DNA of 64,000 nucleotides from contig NBIV01000228.1 in assembly GCA_003194525.1 (NCBI GenBank), forward strand, positions 1 through 64,000. Direction: 5' to 3'. Positions 1 to 9,434 of the stretch are shown here, piece by piece. The translations under genes were made by a program, and so were the position numbers. Each line of letters starts with the position of its first letter. Positions within the stretch are counted from its first letter, which is position 1. The notes beneath the pieces were generated by a model. The model made no database searches, was not told where the DNA came from, and worked only from the letters and a program-made list of their open reading frames with translations. Source of the stretch: Gracilariopsis chorda (Eukaryota; Rhodophyta; Florideophyceae; Gracilariales; Gracilariaceae).

Positions 1-995
1 CGGGGATGGTGGATGCACCAAGGCGGTATGCGAAGAAAAGAGCAACCAGAAGGACGAGGTAATCTAGAGGGAAGTATGGGCGTCCACGCCAGGGGTCGGT
101 GAAACGCAGGAGCACGAGAAGTGCCCCCCAGTTGAGACTCACTAGTTGATGAGGCCCCGTCGTAGGCGACTAATGGCATGGTAGCGCCCACGTGCCACTT
201 GCCACAAAAGCAACCAAATGGACGCAAAACAGTACCGCCCGCCCTACCTGCTTTGGAAGGGCCGACCAGCCATGTAAACCAGGACGCGAGAGACCTAATC
301 GGGGAGAAGACGCGAGAACAACAACCCCATTGGGCTGGAGGAAAGAATGCCCGCGGAAGAAACTGATAGCTCACCGACGTGGAAGCGGCCTACGGGACGT
401 CGGATCTTAAGGGGGGAGGTCCGTAGGAGAATGACTATTGGCAGGAGCAGTGGTGAAGTACCCATGGGGCTGGGCTGGCAGAGGTCAGAACATTGCTGGC
501 CGAAATATTCCACGTGGCCAAGCTGGGTGCCTATGCAGCAGATACCAGGAGACAGTGCGATTGCCAAGGCACTGTGACCATAGGTTTTTTTATGTAGCTA
601 GTTTTATTTAATTTATTAGGATAGTTTCCGGAGGTCAGAGCGCCTTGCCAGCCATATAGGCTGGCTCGAGTGCCCCCGATCTCCGAAGCGTAAAGACAAG
701 CACCCTCACCGTCTTCTTGCCGCCATATGCAGCCAGTAGGACTCCAAAGGCCTCCAAGCCATCGCTACCATTCTCCCGATCTGTAAGGACTTGAGATAGC
801 ACTCGCCCATTGCGCCTCGCTGCCAGTTGGTGCCCGCGTCACTAGTAGACCCAGGGGATTGTCACCGCAGTGGCTGGCTCTCTGCTGCTACTACCCCATA
901 GTAGACTACTACCCCACTTGGCCAAAGGACGTAGTATTCTACTACAAGAAAGTGTAAGGCACGAGGTAGTTCAGGAAAGCCTACACTAGTCCAGG
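1..995. other. No supportable gene; possible 5' part of the split copia element
   Basis: I see only short open frames on either strand and no recognisable domain. Positions 1-169 on the minus strand stay open and translate to a very hydrophobic stretch, but there is no start codon and no homology I can name. Because a copia protease follows on the plus strand from about 1050, this stretch could hold the decayed gag or leader of that retroelement. That is inference only. Confidence 0.3.
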
Positions 996-1456
996 ATGAA
1001 GATCCTCCGGCAGAAGATGTCAAAGAAGAGGTGCTGGCAACTTTGCTTTTCGGGAGTGAGATCGGCAGTGCTCTCCTCTGATCTCAACCCAATTTTGGGC
1101 GAAGGAGCACCGACGTCGACAGAAGAATTGGAAGAGGCTGCGGCGCTTTGTGACGCACTCGCTATATCGTTTTCAATTAAACCTCCCGACACCACAACCT
1201 TCACGGCTGGAGTATCGCTGGCGCAAACGCTCGGCCGATTGTATGCTCATGGAGCCTTGTCGTTAATGATATATATGGAAGGCCAACAACTATCAGTTTC
1301 GACCTGGTACATGGCTCATCCTCACTCCTCATCGGGCTTGATGTTAAACGATTCTTTGACACGGCTAATCGAGAACTTCCAAATGTTATACGCTCAAGCG
1401 GCCAATGGATACAGTGCAACGCGTTTTCCACACTTATATCGCAGACGATGGGAGCG
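996..1456 (+). pseudogene. Copia-like protease region, left half of a split retroelement
   Basis: One plus-strand frame from 996 contains an ILGEGAP segment. Another frame from about 1200 contains IAGANARPIV, then FDLVHGSS and LLIGLDVKRF, which is the layout of the C-terminal half of a retrotransposon aspartic protease. The change of frame around 1170-1200 marks decay. The reading stops at 1456, where the large DNA transposon begins. If one copy of GAGCG is kept, the frame runs on into 14893 without a stop, towards the integrase of the same element. The open frame that runs to 1484 ends inside the transposon terminus, so its last residues are not native. The lineage is copia-like, judged from the reverse transcriptase downstream. 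The 5' LTR is not visible. Confidence 0.55.
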
Positions 1457-1478
1457 TCTGTGTTCTCGGAACGCTAGT
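1452..1478 (+). repeat. Left target duplication and terminal inverted repeat of the 13.4-kb transposon
   Basis: GAGCG (1452-1456) is followed by the 22-nt terminus at 1457-1478. The partner is the reverse complement at 14865-14887, with 20 of 22 positions identical. Confidence 0.75.
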
Positions 1479-1691
1479 ATTTGAGGCTAGTTTGGTCTGA
1501 TTGAAATATGTCGTCCAAAACTTCTGCAGAAAATGACGGATCGCGAATGCAGAGGTAATTTTCGTTAATTTTTTAGAATGCCAGCTAGTTTCGCATTCGA
1601 TTCTAGCACAGAGTCTTCCATATTATGAATGCAAAACGAACGCAAAAGACGTCGCTAGTTTACCGTGGAGTTTTGTATGTCATTCGCTAGA
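1473..1691. repeat. Left subterminal GCTAG repeat cluster
   Basis: GCTAG or its complement CTAGC occurs at 1473, 1486, 1584, 1603, 1654 and 1686, usually followed by T or A. Six hits in about 220 bp is far above the fewer than one expected by chance. The same motif clusters at the other end. A shared AATGCAGAGGT word also occurs in mirrored orientation, near 1546 here and near 14742 there. Such subterminal repeats are typical binding sites for transposases of CACTA-type elements; binding is not shown here. Confidence 0.6.
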
Positions 1692-1962
1692 TGTGAATAA
1701 CGGGTCTGGAGCTTAAGAACCGCTCTTACCAACCCATATCACGACGACACCCATCAAAACCACTCTCCACCGAGAGGCAGCTGCGTCTCCGTCTCCGCGA
1801 ACGTCAGTTTGAAGAAGTCGTCCGGTACGCTCTCCTCCTTCTCCTTCTTCACTCTCTTCCCCCAACCTCCACAACGCCTCTCCTCATCAACCTCACCATC
1901 CACCTCCCACCTCCTCTTGCGCTGATCACCCAAGATTCTCTCTGCCTCCCTCGCCGGCTCTC

Positions 1963-2627
1963 CTACACTCCTAAGCCCACGAGTCCCCTTCCTAGCGCCC
2001 TTCTTCGCTCCTTCCCTCCACCCACTCCACGCTTACCGCATCCCTTCAAGTCCTCTCTCACTATCGGCCTCTTCTCCCCAACCCTCCCCTTGCACACCTC
2101 CGCCTCGCTCTCCGCAGTCTCGGCCACAAACCGTACCCCCTCCTTCTCGACTTCCCCATCAAAGCCTTCGTCTCCAGGTCCAAAGCTTATCCCATCGCCA
2201 CTCACATACCTGAAACCACCCGTCATCTTACTACTCGGCGTCACAGTCACGGGTGAGCCCCGCCGTCCACCACGACTCTCCCCAACTCCACCTCCCTCCT
2301 TCACCAACTTCTCCACCTCCCGTAGCCGCGCCTGAAACCTTTCCTGCTCCTCCCTCAACCCTCCCACCTCTCGAACCACAAACGCTGCAATCTTCTTCCC
2401 CATCCCACGCACACCCTCTCCACCTCCTTCCCCACCTCCCTCACCATCGCCCTAGAACACAATGCAAGCACTCCCTCCAACCCTTCCTCCCCCGCTTCCT
2501 CCTGTTCCCGCTTCTTCTGCATCCCCACAGCCACGGCTTCCTCAATCTCCACAAGGAACTGTCCCCAGCTGCGCGATCCGCGGCCACTCGTCATCTCAAA
2601 CACAACACAGCTCAAAGAAAGCGGCAA
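1963..2627 (-). pseudogene. Broken coiled-coil-type gene, unknown function
   Basis: Two overlapping minus-strand frames look like pieces of one gene. The upstream frame (2627-2355) carries VVFEMTS and then a long Glu/Val-rich segment with MVREVGKEVERV. The downstream frame (from 2412) carries FVVREVGGLREEQERF and a basic C-terminal region ending at 1963. A frameshift, or an unrecognised short intron, is needed around 2400-2450 to join them. The order of words (VVFE, then a VRE[VI]G helix with charged heptads) resembles the plus-strand gene at 4984-5604 in the same transposon, which suggests related cargo genes. I do not recognise a function. The opposite strand shows a Pro-rich open frame that looks like a shadow. 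Confidence 0.4.
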
Positions 2628-3147
2628 GGATCAAAAGAAGCGGTAGAGATCGAAATAAGTGGAAAGCCTCCGGTGAGAACCTCACGCGCCAGCCGCTCCC
2701 ACGCATTCACTTCCCCGCCATTTAACCCCCTTCCAAAAACCCCCATACACTGTATTTCAAAATATCTAGCACTTTCCGCTTTTACTTTCATTTCTACCCC
2801 ACCCAATAACCTCTCTCATATCGTCACCCCCTCTCTACACCCCAGATGTACCCCTTCTATGCCCAATAAACTCATATTCTTTACCTCTACCGCCATCCCA
2901 CAGCCCCCATTTATATAAACCTCATTATTTCTTCTTCATAACCCTTTCCCCCTGTTCCGCGCACATTCTGGACCTCTTACACCACTTCTACCAGAAAGTG
3001 TTTCACATCTCCCTCGTCCTCACTTCTCAATATTGTGCATTGAATATGAACAGAAACGCGTTCAAAACGCATAGAACAACCGTTTGGTCCTGCCTTTAAT
3101 CTTCCTTCATCTAGTCGCCATCATCTAGTTCAATAAAGCTATTCTGT

Positions 3148-3158
3148 TGCATATAAAA
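3148..3158 (+). promoter_or_regulatory. Possible TATA box of the membrane-protein gene
   Basis: The sequence GCATATAAAAT lies about 75 bp upstream of the ATG at 3234. Similar distances are seen for other genes in this window. Confidence 0.4.
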
Positions 3159-3233
3159 TCAGACACACCTGCCCGTTCTCTCTCTCTCCCGTTCTTCATC
3201 AACAGTTCCGCCCTTGACCTAGCACCTCTAAAC

Positions 3234-4433
3234 ATGTTGTTCGAGAACTTTCGCTCCCAACAATACGTCTTCCTCCACAATGACTTTCGAGCAACTCTCA
3301 CGTTCGACATTCTCCCCAACAAAACCTACCTTCGTTTCAACAATTGCTTGAAGCTAGAGTACTGCAGGGACACAAACAAGTCATATCTTTCAGGCGCAGC
3401 ATCCATTCTAAGTGATGAAGTGAAAGCCGAAATGACCAACATTGACGAACTCCTGCGCGACAACCCCTCTGACCCCCGGTTCTTGCAAAATCACCTTCTA
3501 CTACAAGACCTCCCATACCTTCGACACATATCCAACTACATTCGTTCCTCTCAATCCCTTTCGAACAATCCATTCCATATGGAAAGTCTTCTTTCTCTAC
3601 TAATTTTCACCTCCCTCCTCTCCTTCGCCATTGGAACTCTCTACGGTGTTTTGAAACCAGTGGTCACCAAATTCCTTCTATCCGGCCATTCCCCCTGTGA
3701 AGCGGAGACTGGATATACCATACTGTACAGTATCATCGAGACAGTACTCCATATCTTGTTGTTCGACTTTGCATTCTCCCTTCACAAGGAGTTGTTCGGC
3801 TCCCTCTCTTTCTGCCCAATGAACCCCACTCAACATTATGGCAGACTGAGCACCATCAGCGCAAGATTCGCAGGATTTGCCATAGCTGGACTCCTCGCCC
3901 TGAACGCGAACATATTCGCCGCCTACGAACTGCTACCAACGCCAGCATCCCTAAGCTGTTCTATACGGAACGCCTCCATCGCGTTCTTTCCCGGTGGATT
4001 CTTCTTCGCCCTAACAGTCAACTTTGTCGAAAGATTGGCCGTGTACGCCCTCACAGGCCACCCGTTCAACAACAGAGTCCTTCTCCCATATTCGCCACAC
4101 TATCTCTCCAACATCATACAAATTTTTACGTCAACGGCCTGGAAGTCTCTTCGAAGAGCATCGTTACTGGACGACATCGTAATCTCCATTCGCACCTTTC
4201 TTTGTCGAGTTGTGCCCGTCTTCTTCGCGCACTTCACTTCGGAGTCCATCCAACCTTCTGCCTTTTCAACCCAAAGAGGTTTCCCTCCAATAGTGACTAA
4301 CACTTTATTCATTCTTCTCCTCGTCTGCTCCAGCGCTATAGACTACGAAATCAAATATAGATTCAAGCGATATATTGCAGCTATCGGAACAAACCCCAGA
4401 CCCCCAACCTCTAGGGTCCTTCCGTACGAATAA
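3234..4433 (+). CDS. Five-pass membrane protein, unknown family (transposon cargo)
   Basis: The frame is 399 codons from the first ATG. The frame stays open further 5', but only through a TTG that overlaps the TATA-like sequence, so I place the start at 3234. The N-terminal 115 residues are soluble, with one NKT and one NKS glycosylation sequon. Five hydrophobic segments follow at about 117-141, 161-183, 211-231, 249-272 and 353-369, and the tail is basic. There is no signal peptide or catalytic motif that I recognise. The gene is intact, lies between the ends of the 13.4-kb DNA transposon, and is read in the same direction as the methyltransferase. It may be a captured host gene. A transporter or receptor is possible, but nothing in the sequence selects either. 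Confidence 0.65.
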   Translation: MLFENFRSQQYVFLHNDFRATLTFDILPNKTYLRFNNCLKLEYCRDTNKSYLSGAASILSDEVKAEMTNIDELLRDNPSDPRFLQNHLLLQDLPYLRHISNYIRSSQSLSNNPFHMESLLSLLIFTSLLSFAIGTLYGVLKPVVTKFLLSGHSPCEAETGYTILYSIIETVLHILLFDFAFSLHKELFGSLSFCPMNPTQHYGRLSTISARFAGFAIAGLLALNANIFAAYELLPTPASLSCSIRNASIAFFPGGFFFALTVNFVERLAVYALTGHPFNNRVLLPYSPHYLSNIIQIFTSTAWKSLRRASLLDDIVISIRTFLCRVVPVFFAHFTSESIQPSAFSTQRGFPPIVTNTLFILLLVCSSAIDYEIKYRFKRYIAAIGTNPRPPTSRVLPYE

Positions 4434-4983
4434 CTTCTAGAACAACAGACCAACAATACAGAATACCTTCGTTGTCGTAGCCCCTTCATCTTCTATCTTC
4501 CACATTCCCTTCCAGTCGGCGTCTTTTCACAGCTGTTAAGATTTAGGATATGTGAGCTACATACTATGCTTCTCTTCTATACCCCATTGTAGAGGTTTTT
4601 CTTATAACTATCCCACTTTTTAATGTACGCGAGTGAGTTCATTGTACATTTTAGAAAGCGAGTGAGCTTGAAGTAAGATATCCAATGCCAAGGTTCTCCT
4701 TGTAGACGACTCCATACACGGTAAGAATTATATTTGGTTCATTCTGATTCAGAAACACAGTTAGACGCATATTGTAGTATTAACATATCAAGCTGCGTAC
4801 GTGGAAATCTGTTTAGATGTCGCGTAAGTACGGTTTTAGTAGAAAATTGGAGACCGAAATATTTGAGGACGGGTTAGCGTCGATACTAAATATCTCGCGT
4901 ACTATATAGCGGCTTTGTTCAGAGCTTAAGCTATTTTCCCGAAGTCGAGTGGGTACATTAGAGATGAAGAACTGCTCACTCTT
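4434..4983. other. AT-rich spacer
   Basis: No gene is visible. A TATA-like ACTATATAG lies near 4900, about 80 bp before the following frame opens. Confidence 0.4.
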
Positions 4984-5604
4984 TTGAATCACACGGAAGT
5001 CCCCGAAACGCCGCCCAGAGATGAAGCAGATGGTTATGAGGGAACAGAAGAGAAGAAGAAGACTGTTGGGCTAGGAGAGCTGGGAGTTGGAGTAATAGCT
5101 GCGAATGGAGGAGGAGATGCAGGTGGTGGACCGGAGCACAGATTCAGAAAGGATATGAAGGCCCGGGTTAAGGCTTTAAGTGCCTCGTTGAAGGAGAGTT
5201 TGTATACTTGTATGACAGATGTAGTGTTTGAGTATGGTGGCCTGTCTTGGAGCGTTTTTGATGGTGGGATTCCACTGGACGTGGTTACTATTGTTCGAAA
5301 TCGGATGAAAATGGCAGGGGTCTTGATGGGGGATCATGTGGAAGGGATCGTGGAGTGCTTGGTGAGGGAAATAGGAGCAGTTTATCGAAAGAACAATGCT
5401 CTAGAAGACAGAGTGACTGTCCTTGAAATGCAGCTTAGAGAGGCCGTTGATATTCCGGTGCACTTGAAAAACAGAGTAAACGCAGCACAACACGGGGCCG
5501 GTGGAGCAGGCGGTGCTCATAGAAGCTGCCTAGGGACGAGGAAAAGAATGGAAGACAAAAGTGAACATGTGGAGCGAGGTACTCTCTTGAAGAAGAAACG
5601 TTGA
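4984..5604 (+). CDS. Hypothetical coiled-coil protein with basic tail (transposon cargo)
   Basis: The frame is open from about 4930 but has no ATG until 5155 (residue 58 when counted from a TTG at 4984). Either translation starts at 5155 or an upstream exon supplies the start. The N-terminal part is acidic and then Gly-rich. The middle holds VVFEYGG and a helical charged stretch (VREIGAVYRKNNALEDRV) with heptad spacing typical of a coiled coil. The C terminus is Lys/Arg-rich and ends in LLKKKR, which could be a nuclear localisation signal. It resembles the broken minus-strand gene at 1963-2627. I do not recognise a family. A DNA-binding accessory protein of the transposon is one possibility, by position only. 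Confidence 0.5.
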   Translation: MNHTEVPETPPRDEADGYEGTEEKKKTVGLGELGVGVIAANGGGDAGGGPEHRFRKDMKARVKALSASLKESLYTCMTDVVFEYGGLSWSVFDGGIPLDVVTIVRNRMKMAGVLMGDHVEGIVECLVREIGAVYRKNNALEDRVTVLEMQLREAVDIPVHLKNRVNAAQHGAGGAGGAHRSCLGTRKRMEDKSEHVERGTLLKKKR

Positions 5605-5727
5605 CAGGTTAAGACATATGTTTCTGATGATTAAGAAAGAAAAGGACGACTCCTAGCTCTTATGTGCATCATGATATAAATGAGATAATGCTTTATTTAC
5701 GGCGGTACTAGAATGTATCTGCCATCG

Positions 5728-6417
5728 CTAATTATCTTCTTCCATATCCTCATCTCCCTTCTCACCCTCCTCTTGAGTATAAATGGCGTCGTCCGCATTA
5801 TCATTTCCATCTTCATTAAGGTAGCACGAAGAAGTGGATTCGGTGACTTCGCTCACAGTTCTTTGCGGAGGAAGCATTCCGGTCGCCCTTTCCACCTCTT
5901 CTCTAACCCCCCTCCTGCCACGCGTCAACGCTTCATTGCTGGCACCGACCCCCAGGCCGGCGCAGCTGCGCCGGGTGGTCGGTCTTGACATTGTCGGTCG
6001 ACAATGTCAAGAACGACCCCCCGTAATTTAGTCAAAAATCAACATTCTGGTGTCCGTGCTTGACATTGTCGGTCGACAATGTCAAGAACGACACCCCCTT
6101 ATTTAATCAAAAATCAACATTCTGGTGTCCGTGCTTGACATTGTCGACCGACAATGTCAAGACCATCCACCCGGCGCAGCTGCGCCGTTAGACCGACAAC
6201 CTGAACTGTGAGAACTGCGACGAATTCTCGAAGTTTCACCTTCCCCGTCTGTTCTGCAGTGCCCAACTCCCTCATTCCAAACAAAACCCTCCGACGTTTC
6301 CCTCCCTGCTCCATTACACACTTCGAAATCAAATCTATTTGAAGATCGAGGGACGTGAATCATCAGAACGGGCGTCTTCGTTCCTCGGTTGCCACGAAGC
6401 ATCTCCTTCGCAACCAT
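5728..6417 (-). pseudogene. Small acidic-tailed gene interrupted by a 228-bp palindromic insertion
   Basis: On the minus strand one frame runs from an ATG at 6417 to the edge of an inverted-repeat element at 6186. The same protein frame resumes at 5958 and continues to a stop at 5728. Ignoring the 228-bp insert (5959-6186, a multiple of three) gives about 153 codons. With the insert, a TGA stops the frame at 6157. The C-terminal part is strongly acidic (EDGNDNADDA, then EEGEKGDEDMEEDN). The start lies 57 bp from the methyltransferase ATG at 6474 on the opposite strand, so the two genes are divergent and may share a promoter. The function is unknown. Coding status is inferred from frame continuity across the insert. 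Confidence 0.45.
5959..6186. mobile_element. 228-bp foldback element: 42-bp inverted ends and 75-bp tandem palindromes
   Basis: The outer arms 5959-6000 and 6145-6186 are reverse complements over 42 bp with two mismatches. Each begins with the self-complementary core GCGCAGCTGCGC. Inside, a 75-bp unit repeats (starts 5984, 6059 and 6134, the last truncated). Each unit starts with a perfect 28-bp palindrome made of the arm CTTGACATTGTCG, a 2-nt centre and its complement. No gene is encoded. No clear target duplication is seen. The third palindrome has its centre inverted (AC instead of GT). Confidence 0.75.
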
Positions 6418-6473
6418 TCAAACTCGAATGCAATCTTTCGTGCATCTGTGCATCTCCCGCCGAAATTCCACCC

Positions 6474-9020
6474 ATGTCGTTCCCCTCCACTAAACAGGGG
6501 AGTACCTCAGGTGCACCCGTGATAGGGCATAGGGCTCCTGCGCACCCGCCCTCAGACATGAGCATTTCGGAAAGCTTCACATCCATCTGGAATGTGTTTA
6601 TGTCCGTCCGTGATGCGTACGCGGAATCGAAAGGCTCCGGGGTCCCTAAACGCGATGTCACATTCGAGAAGATTGTAGAGTTTATGCTACAGAATCTTCG
6701 AGCGAATTCAGAAGTGGTCGGATTGTTGGAAAGGTTCCTTGGTTCCTCCCACACCTCCTACAGCGACGAAGAGGTCACTGCTTATCTTTGCACCTCTGTA
6801 CAGGGTCCGACGCAGTACTTCCGACAGGTTTATCGATATGTGGCATTGTTCGATAAACAAGACGGGTCGAAAGACAGGCGTGTACGGGACTTTTACGAGT
6901 GGGCCATTGACGGGAGGCGCGGAGGTGGAACAGGGATGGTGCAAAGGGTGTTCAACAATGACATCTTCAAGAGGTACTTTCGCGGAGCCGCTACGGGGAA
7001 GAGAAGGGGAAGGTTTAGGACCGTTCCTGCTACTCGATTCCAACAGCTGCTGTACCTGTCGGAGGTAAAGCACATCGAGATTGAACGCACGGGTCGGGAA
7101 CGGAAGCGACGCCTCGGACACAGAAAGAAGGTGAAGGCAGTGAATTACGTGGAAAGTTTCACCATGTCTAATCGCATGTACGATCAGCGTATGGCGTACG
7201 GCGTACAGCACGTATGCAGCGCTTGGGACGCGTTCGCTGTCGTTCTGGGTTTCAGAGACTGCGAGCAGATGATGCTTCCTTATCTCCTTATCAACAGAGA
7301 CACTTTTAAGCTCTCTGATATTCACTCCCGAACGATTGGTTACAGCCCCAAAACCGCCGCGTACAAGCTGGGACAAGAAATGAAGCCGACGGTATCCGAA
7401 GACAATGTTGTTCCCTGGGCTATTGCTTTTTCGGATGACGTAGACCACAATATGCGTATTCTGGCCAGAGAATTCGTCTCGGATCTTCGGAGTATTGTAC
7501 TGGACAAGAAGATGTATGAGCTGAGTGACACGGAGCAATGGCCAGTGCTATCTAAGTTTACGCGAAGCGGCACGAACCCACCGGTTCGATTTGACTCCTT
7601 GTCCGAAGATATTGTCAAATCAGTGAAGGAAGCTTGTGCAAAGCATAATGTTCAACCCAGCAAAGCTTGGTCGCGCCCTACGGATGTACATTCCAAACCA
7701 TCCGCCGCTCCTGGAACCAAGAGCCACACGAAGAGCGTGCAGGCCGTTGGAAAGCAGAGCCGTGAGAGCTCCAATGGCTCCGGACAGACGGATGGGAGCG
7801 GTAGTAGCAGTGATGACGTAATTTCCACGCCTACTGCTCCCGCTGCTGCGGAGATACAGGCAACGGTGGACATTTCGCTGAACATCCTCCCTCCTCATGG
7901 GACGCTGGGGCCTGTGACTGCGAAGGCTATGAAGATTCTGGAGTACGTGATGGACAAGAACTTTGCGTTCTACTGCGTGGACTCCGAAGAGCTGGTGAAC
8001 GTTCATGAAATTGTTCCGGGAGGCACCATATCTCCGAGGGGGAGAGTTCAACTCTCTATATCTGACGCGCCGTATCAAATTCGGGATACCGAATACGATC
8101 GCATCAGTCACCAGAAGATGGTTTCGTTTGCCGATCACAACTCCGATTGCCTGCGTCCTGGTGGACACTTGTTCGTCTTCTGTTCAGGTTTTCAGTTCCC
8201 GATATGGTACAAGATTCTGACCGACTGCCAATACGTTGATGCAGACGGGAGGATGAAGAAGTCTTTCACCGCGGATAAGACGTCCCTGTTGTGTTTTCGC
8301 CATCGCTCAAGCCCGATGGCGTTCCCTGGTCGCAACAGCATTAGCTTGTTCCCCGTAGGGGAGCAGGTAGTGCATGCAGTTCGGAATGGCATTCCCTATG
8401 CGGAGCAGAAGACAATGGTGAACTACCATAAGTTCAACCATGTTGCCAGCCGATACCCTGGACATGTCGGAGTAATCGATCAGGTTCCCAATCATGCCCC
8501 AGGAGAGAGACTGTACTGGAAGGTGCGGGATGGGCAACGATTTGTAAATCTTCAGATTCGCCCGGAGCAGAAGTCGAGACAGTTGATGAAAGAGCTCATA
8601 GCACGTTTTTCTCAACCTGGAGACCTTGTGATGGATTTCTTCTCAGGAACGTTTACCACAGCACTCGCGCGCATGGAACTTGTTCCGCACAGAAAGTTCA
8701 TCGGCGGTGAGAAGTATCGTAATTGTTTCATACACGCGAAGCATAACGGTATAGTGCATATGGGAAAGTTAATTGCCGACAATTCCCTCAAAGTCAGTGA
8801 CTTGGAATGTGATGAACGCATCAGTACGAATGCTGTTGTACAGGCGGCACTTCATGTGGCCACGGTGTTCAGGAAGAGATCCAGAGGAATGCAATGGACA
8901 GCACCGAAGGATTTCCCGCATTATCAAAGGTTTCCTTTCCATATAATGGCTTTTATATCGACTTTATGGGGTGATATGGATCTTATCGGCAAGTATCTTA
9001 CTAAGGCTTTACATCTGTAG
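6474..9020 (+). CDS. DNA N4-cytosine/N6-adenine methyltransferase, beta-type motif order (transposon cargo)
   Basis: The frame has 848 codons from the first ATG; it is open slightly further upstream from a TTG. The C-terminal half carries the hallmarks of the N4/N6 DNA methylase family. The catalytic motif IV reads SDAPY at about 530-534 (the family form is [SDN]-P-P-Y, here with Ala as the third residue). The AdoMet-binding motif I reads DFFSGTFTT at about 721-729, followed by FIGGEKY. Motif IV before motif I is the beta arrangement. The second Gly of motif I is replaced by Phe and the first Pro of motif IV by Ala, so activity is uncertain. The N-terminal 400 residues are unrecognised, and a Ser/Gly-rich linker lies at about 425-480. 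A single TAG separates it from a SET-domain start in the same frame. It is divergent from the 5728-6417 gene. Confidence 0.75.
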   Translation: MSFPSTKQGSTSGAPVIGHRAPAHPPSDMSISESFTSIWNVFMSVRDAYAESKGSGVPKRDVTFEKIVEFMLQNLRANSEVVGLLERFLGSSHTSYSDEEVTAYLCTSVQGPTQYFRQVYRYVALFDKQDGSKDRRVRDFYEWAIDGRRGGGTGMVQRVFNNDIFKRYFRGAATGKRRGRFRTVPATRFQQLLYLSEVKHIEIERTGRERKRRLGHRKKVKAVNYVESFTMSNRMYDQRMAYGVQHVCSAWDAFAVVLGFRDCEQMMLPYLLINRDTFKLSDIHSRTIGYSPKTAAYKLGQEMKPTVSEDNVVPWAIAFSDDVDHNMRILAREFVSDLRSIVLDKKMYELSDTEQWPVLSKFTRSGTNPPVRFDSLSEDIVKSVKEACAKHNVQPSKAWSRPTDVHSKPSAAPGTKSHTKSVQAVGKQSRESSNGSGQTDGSGSSSDDVISTPTAPAAAEIQATVDISLNILPPHGTLGPVTAKAMKILEYVMDKNFAFYCVDSEELVNVHEIVPGGTISPRGRVQLSISDAPYQIRDTEYDRISHQKMVSFADHNSDCLRPGGHLFVFCSGFQFPIWYKILTDCQYVDADGRMKKSFTADKTSLLCFRHRSSPMAFPGRNSISLFPVGEQVVHAVRNGIPYAEQKTMVNYHKFNHVASRYPGHVGVIDQVPNHAPGERLYWKVRDGQRFVNLQIRPEQKSRQLMKELIARFSQPGDLVMDFFSGTFTTALARMELVPHRKFIGGEKYRNCFIHAKHNGIVHMGKLIADNSLKVSDLECDERISTNAVVQAALHVATVFRKRSRGMQWTAPKDFPHYQRFPFHIMAFISTLWGDMDLIGKYLTKALHL

Positions 9021-9224
9021 CCGCAAAGCACTCAGGCAAAGCTGAACGAGTTAGAGCCAGAGTTGTTGCGTGGTGTAGATGCATCAAGTTACTGGTGCGT
9101 GGTGGCGAAGTCTTCAGTGAAGCACCCATCTAGCGGGCTCGGAGTCTTTAGTGCACGGAATTTCACAGAAGGAGAGGGTGTTTGTCACTTCTATGGGACT
9201 ATTGTGTACTACGTACCTTGGTAA
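9021..9224 (+). pseudogene. N-terminal part of a SET domain, in frame after the methyltransferase stop
   Basis: Immediately after the TAG at 9018-9020 the same frame continues for 67 codons to a TAA. It reads WCVVAKSSVKHPSSGLGVFSA and then GEGVCHFYGTIVYY, which matches the opening strands of SET lysine methyltransferase domains (a G-x-G-V-F-A step followed by an acidic turn and the Y-G-x-I-V strand). The catalytic NHS/Y half is absent. A shifted frame stays open to 9381 but soon becomes Glu/Gly-rich. The end of the transposase gene on the other strand follows at 9435. This is probably a truncated fusion partner of the methyltransferase. Confidence 0.6.
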
Positions 9225-9434
9225 TGTATTTGATTGCTATGTAGGCCATTGCATGCCTGAAGAACGGGAGTTTAAGGAGTTGGTAGCCGTTGAGGAAGAA
9301 ATATTGGACCCCAGAGAGGAAGGGGAGGGGAAGGAAGACGGAGAGGACGGTGGGCGTGGAGAAGAGATGGCGGAGGAATGAGAAGTTTAAGAAGTTTATT
9401 GCTAGAGTTACCGGGTCTGTGTTTCTAAATTTGA

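Noticed and set aside
1-169. Hydrophobic minus-strand open stretch as a membrane-protein gene
   Set aside because: It has no start codon, a stop at 170-172, no homology I recognise, and is too short to support as a gene. Recorded only as a note.
2253-2918. 221-codon Pro/Ser/His-rich plus-strand frame
   Set aside because: It lies opposite a better minus-strand coiled-coil gene and its composition is that of a reverse-complement shadow of Glu/Gly-rich coding sequence.
5984-6161. 75-bp repeats with palindromes as a CRISPR array
   Set aside because: Only 2.4 units, the spacers are near-identical rather than unique, there are no cas genes, and the context is eukaryotic.
7620-8168. Long minus-strand frames inside the methyltransferase
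   Set aside because: The plus strand carries recognisable MTase motifs across the same bases. The minus frames show no domain.
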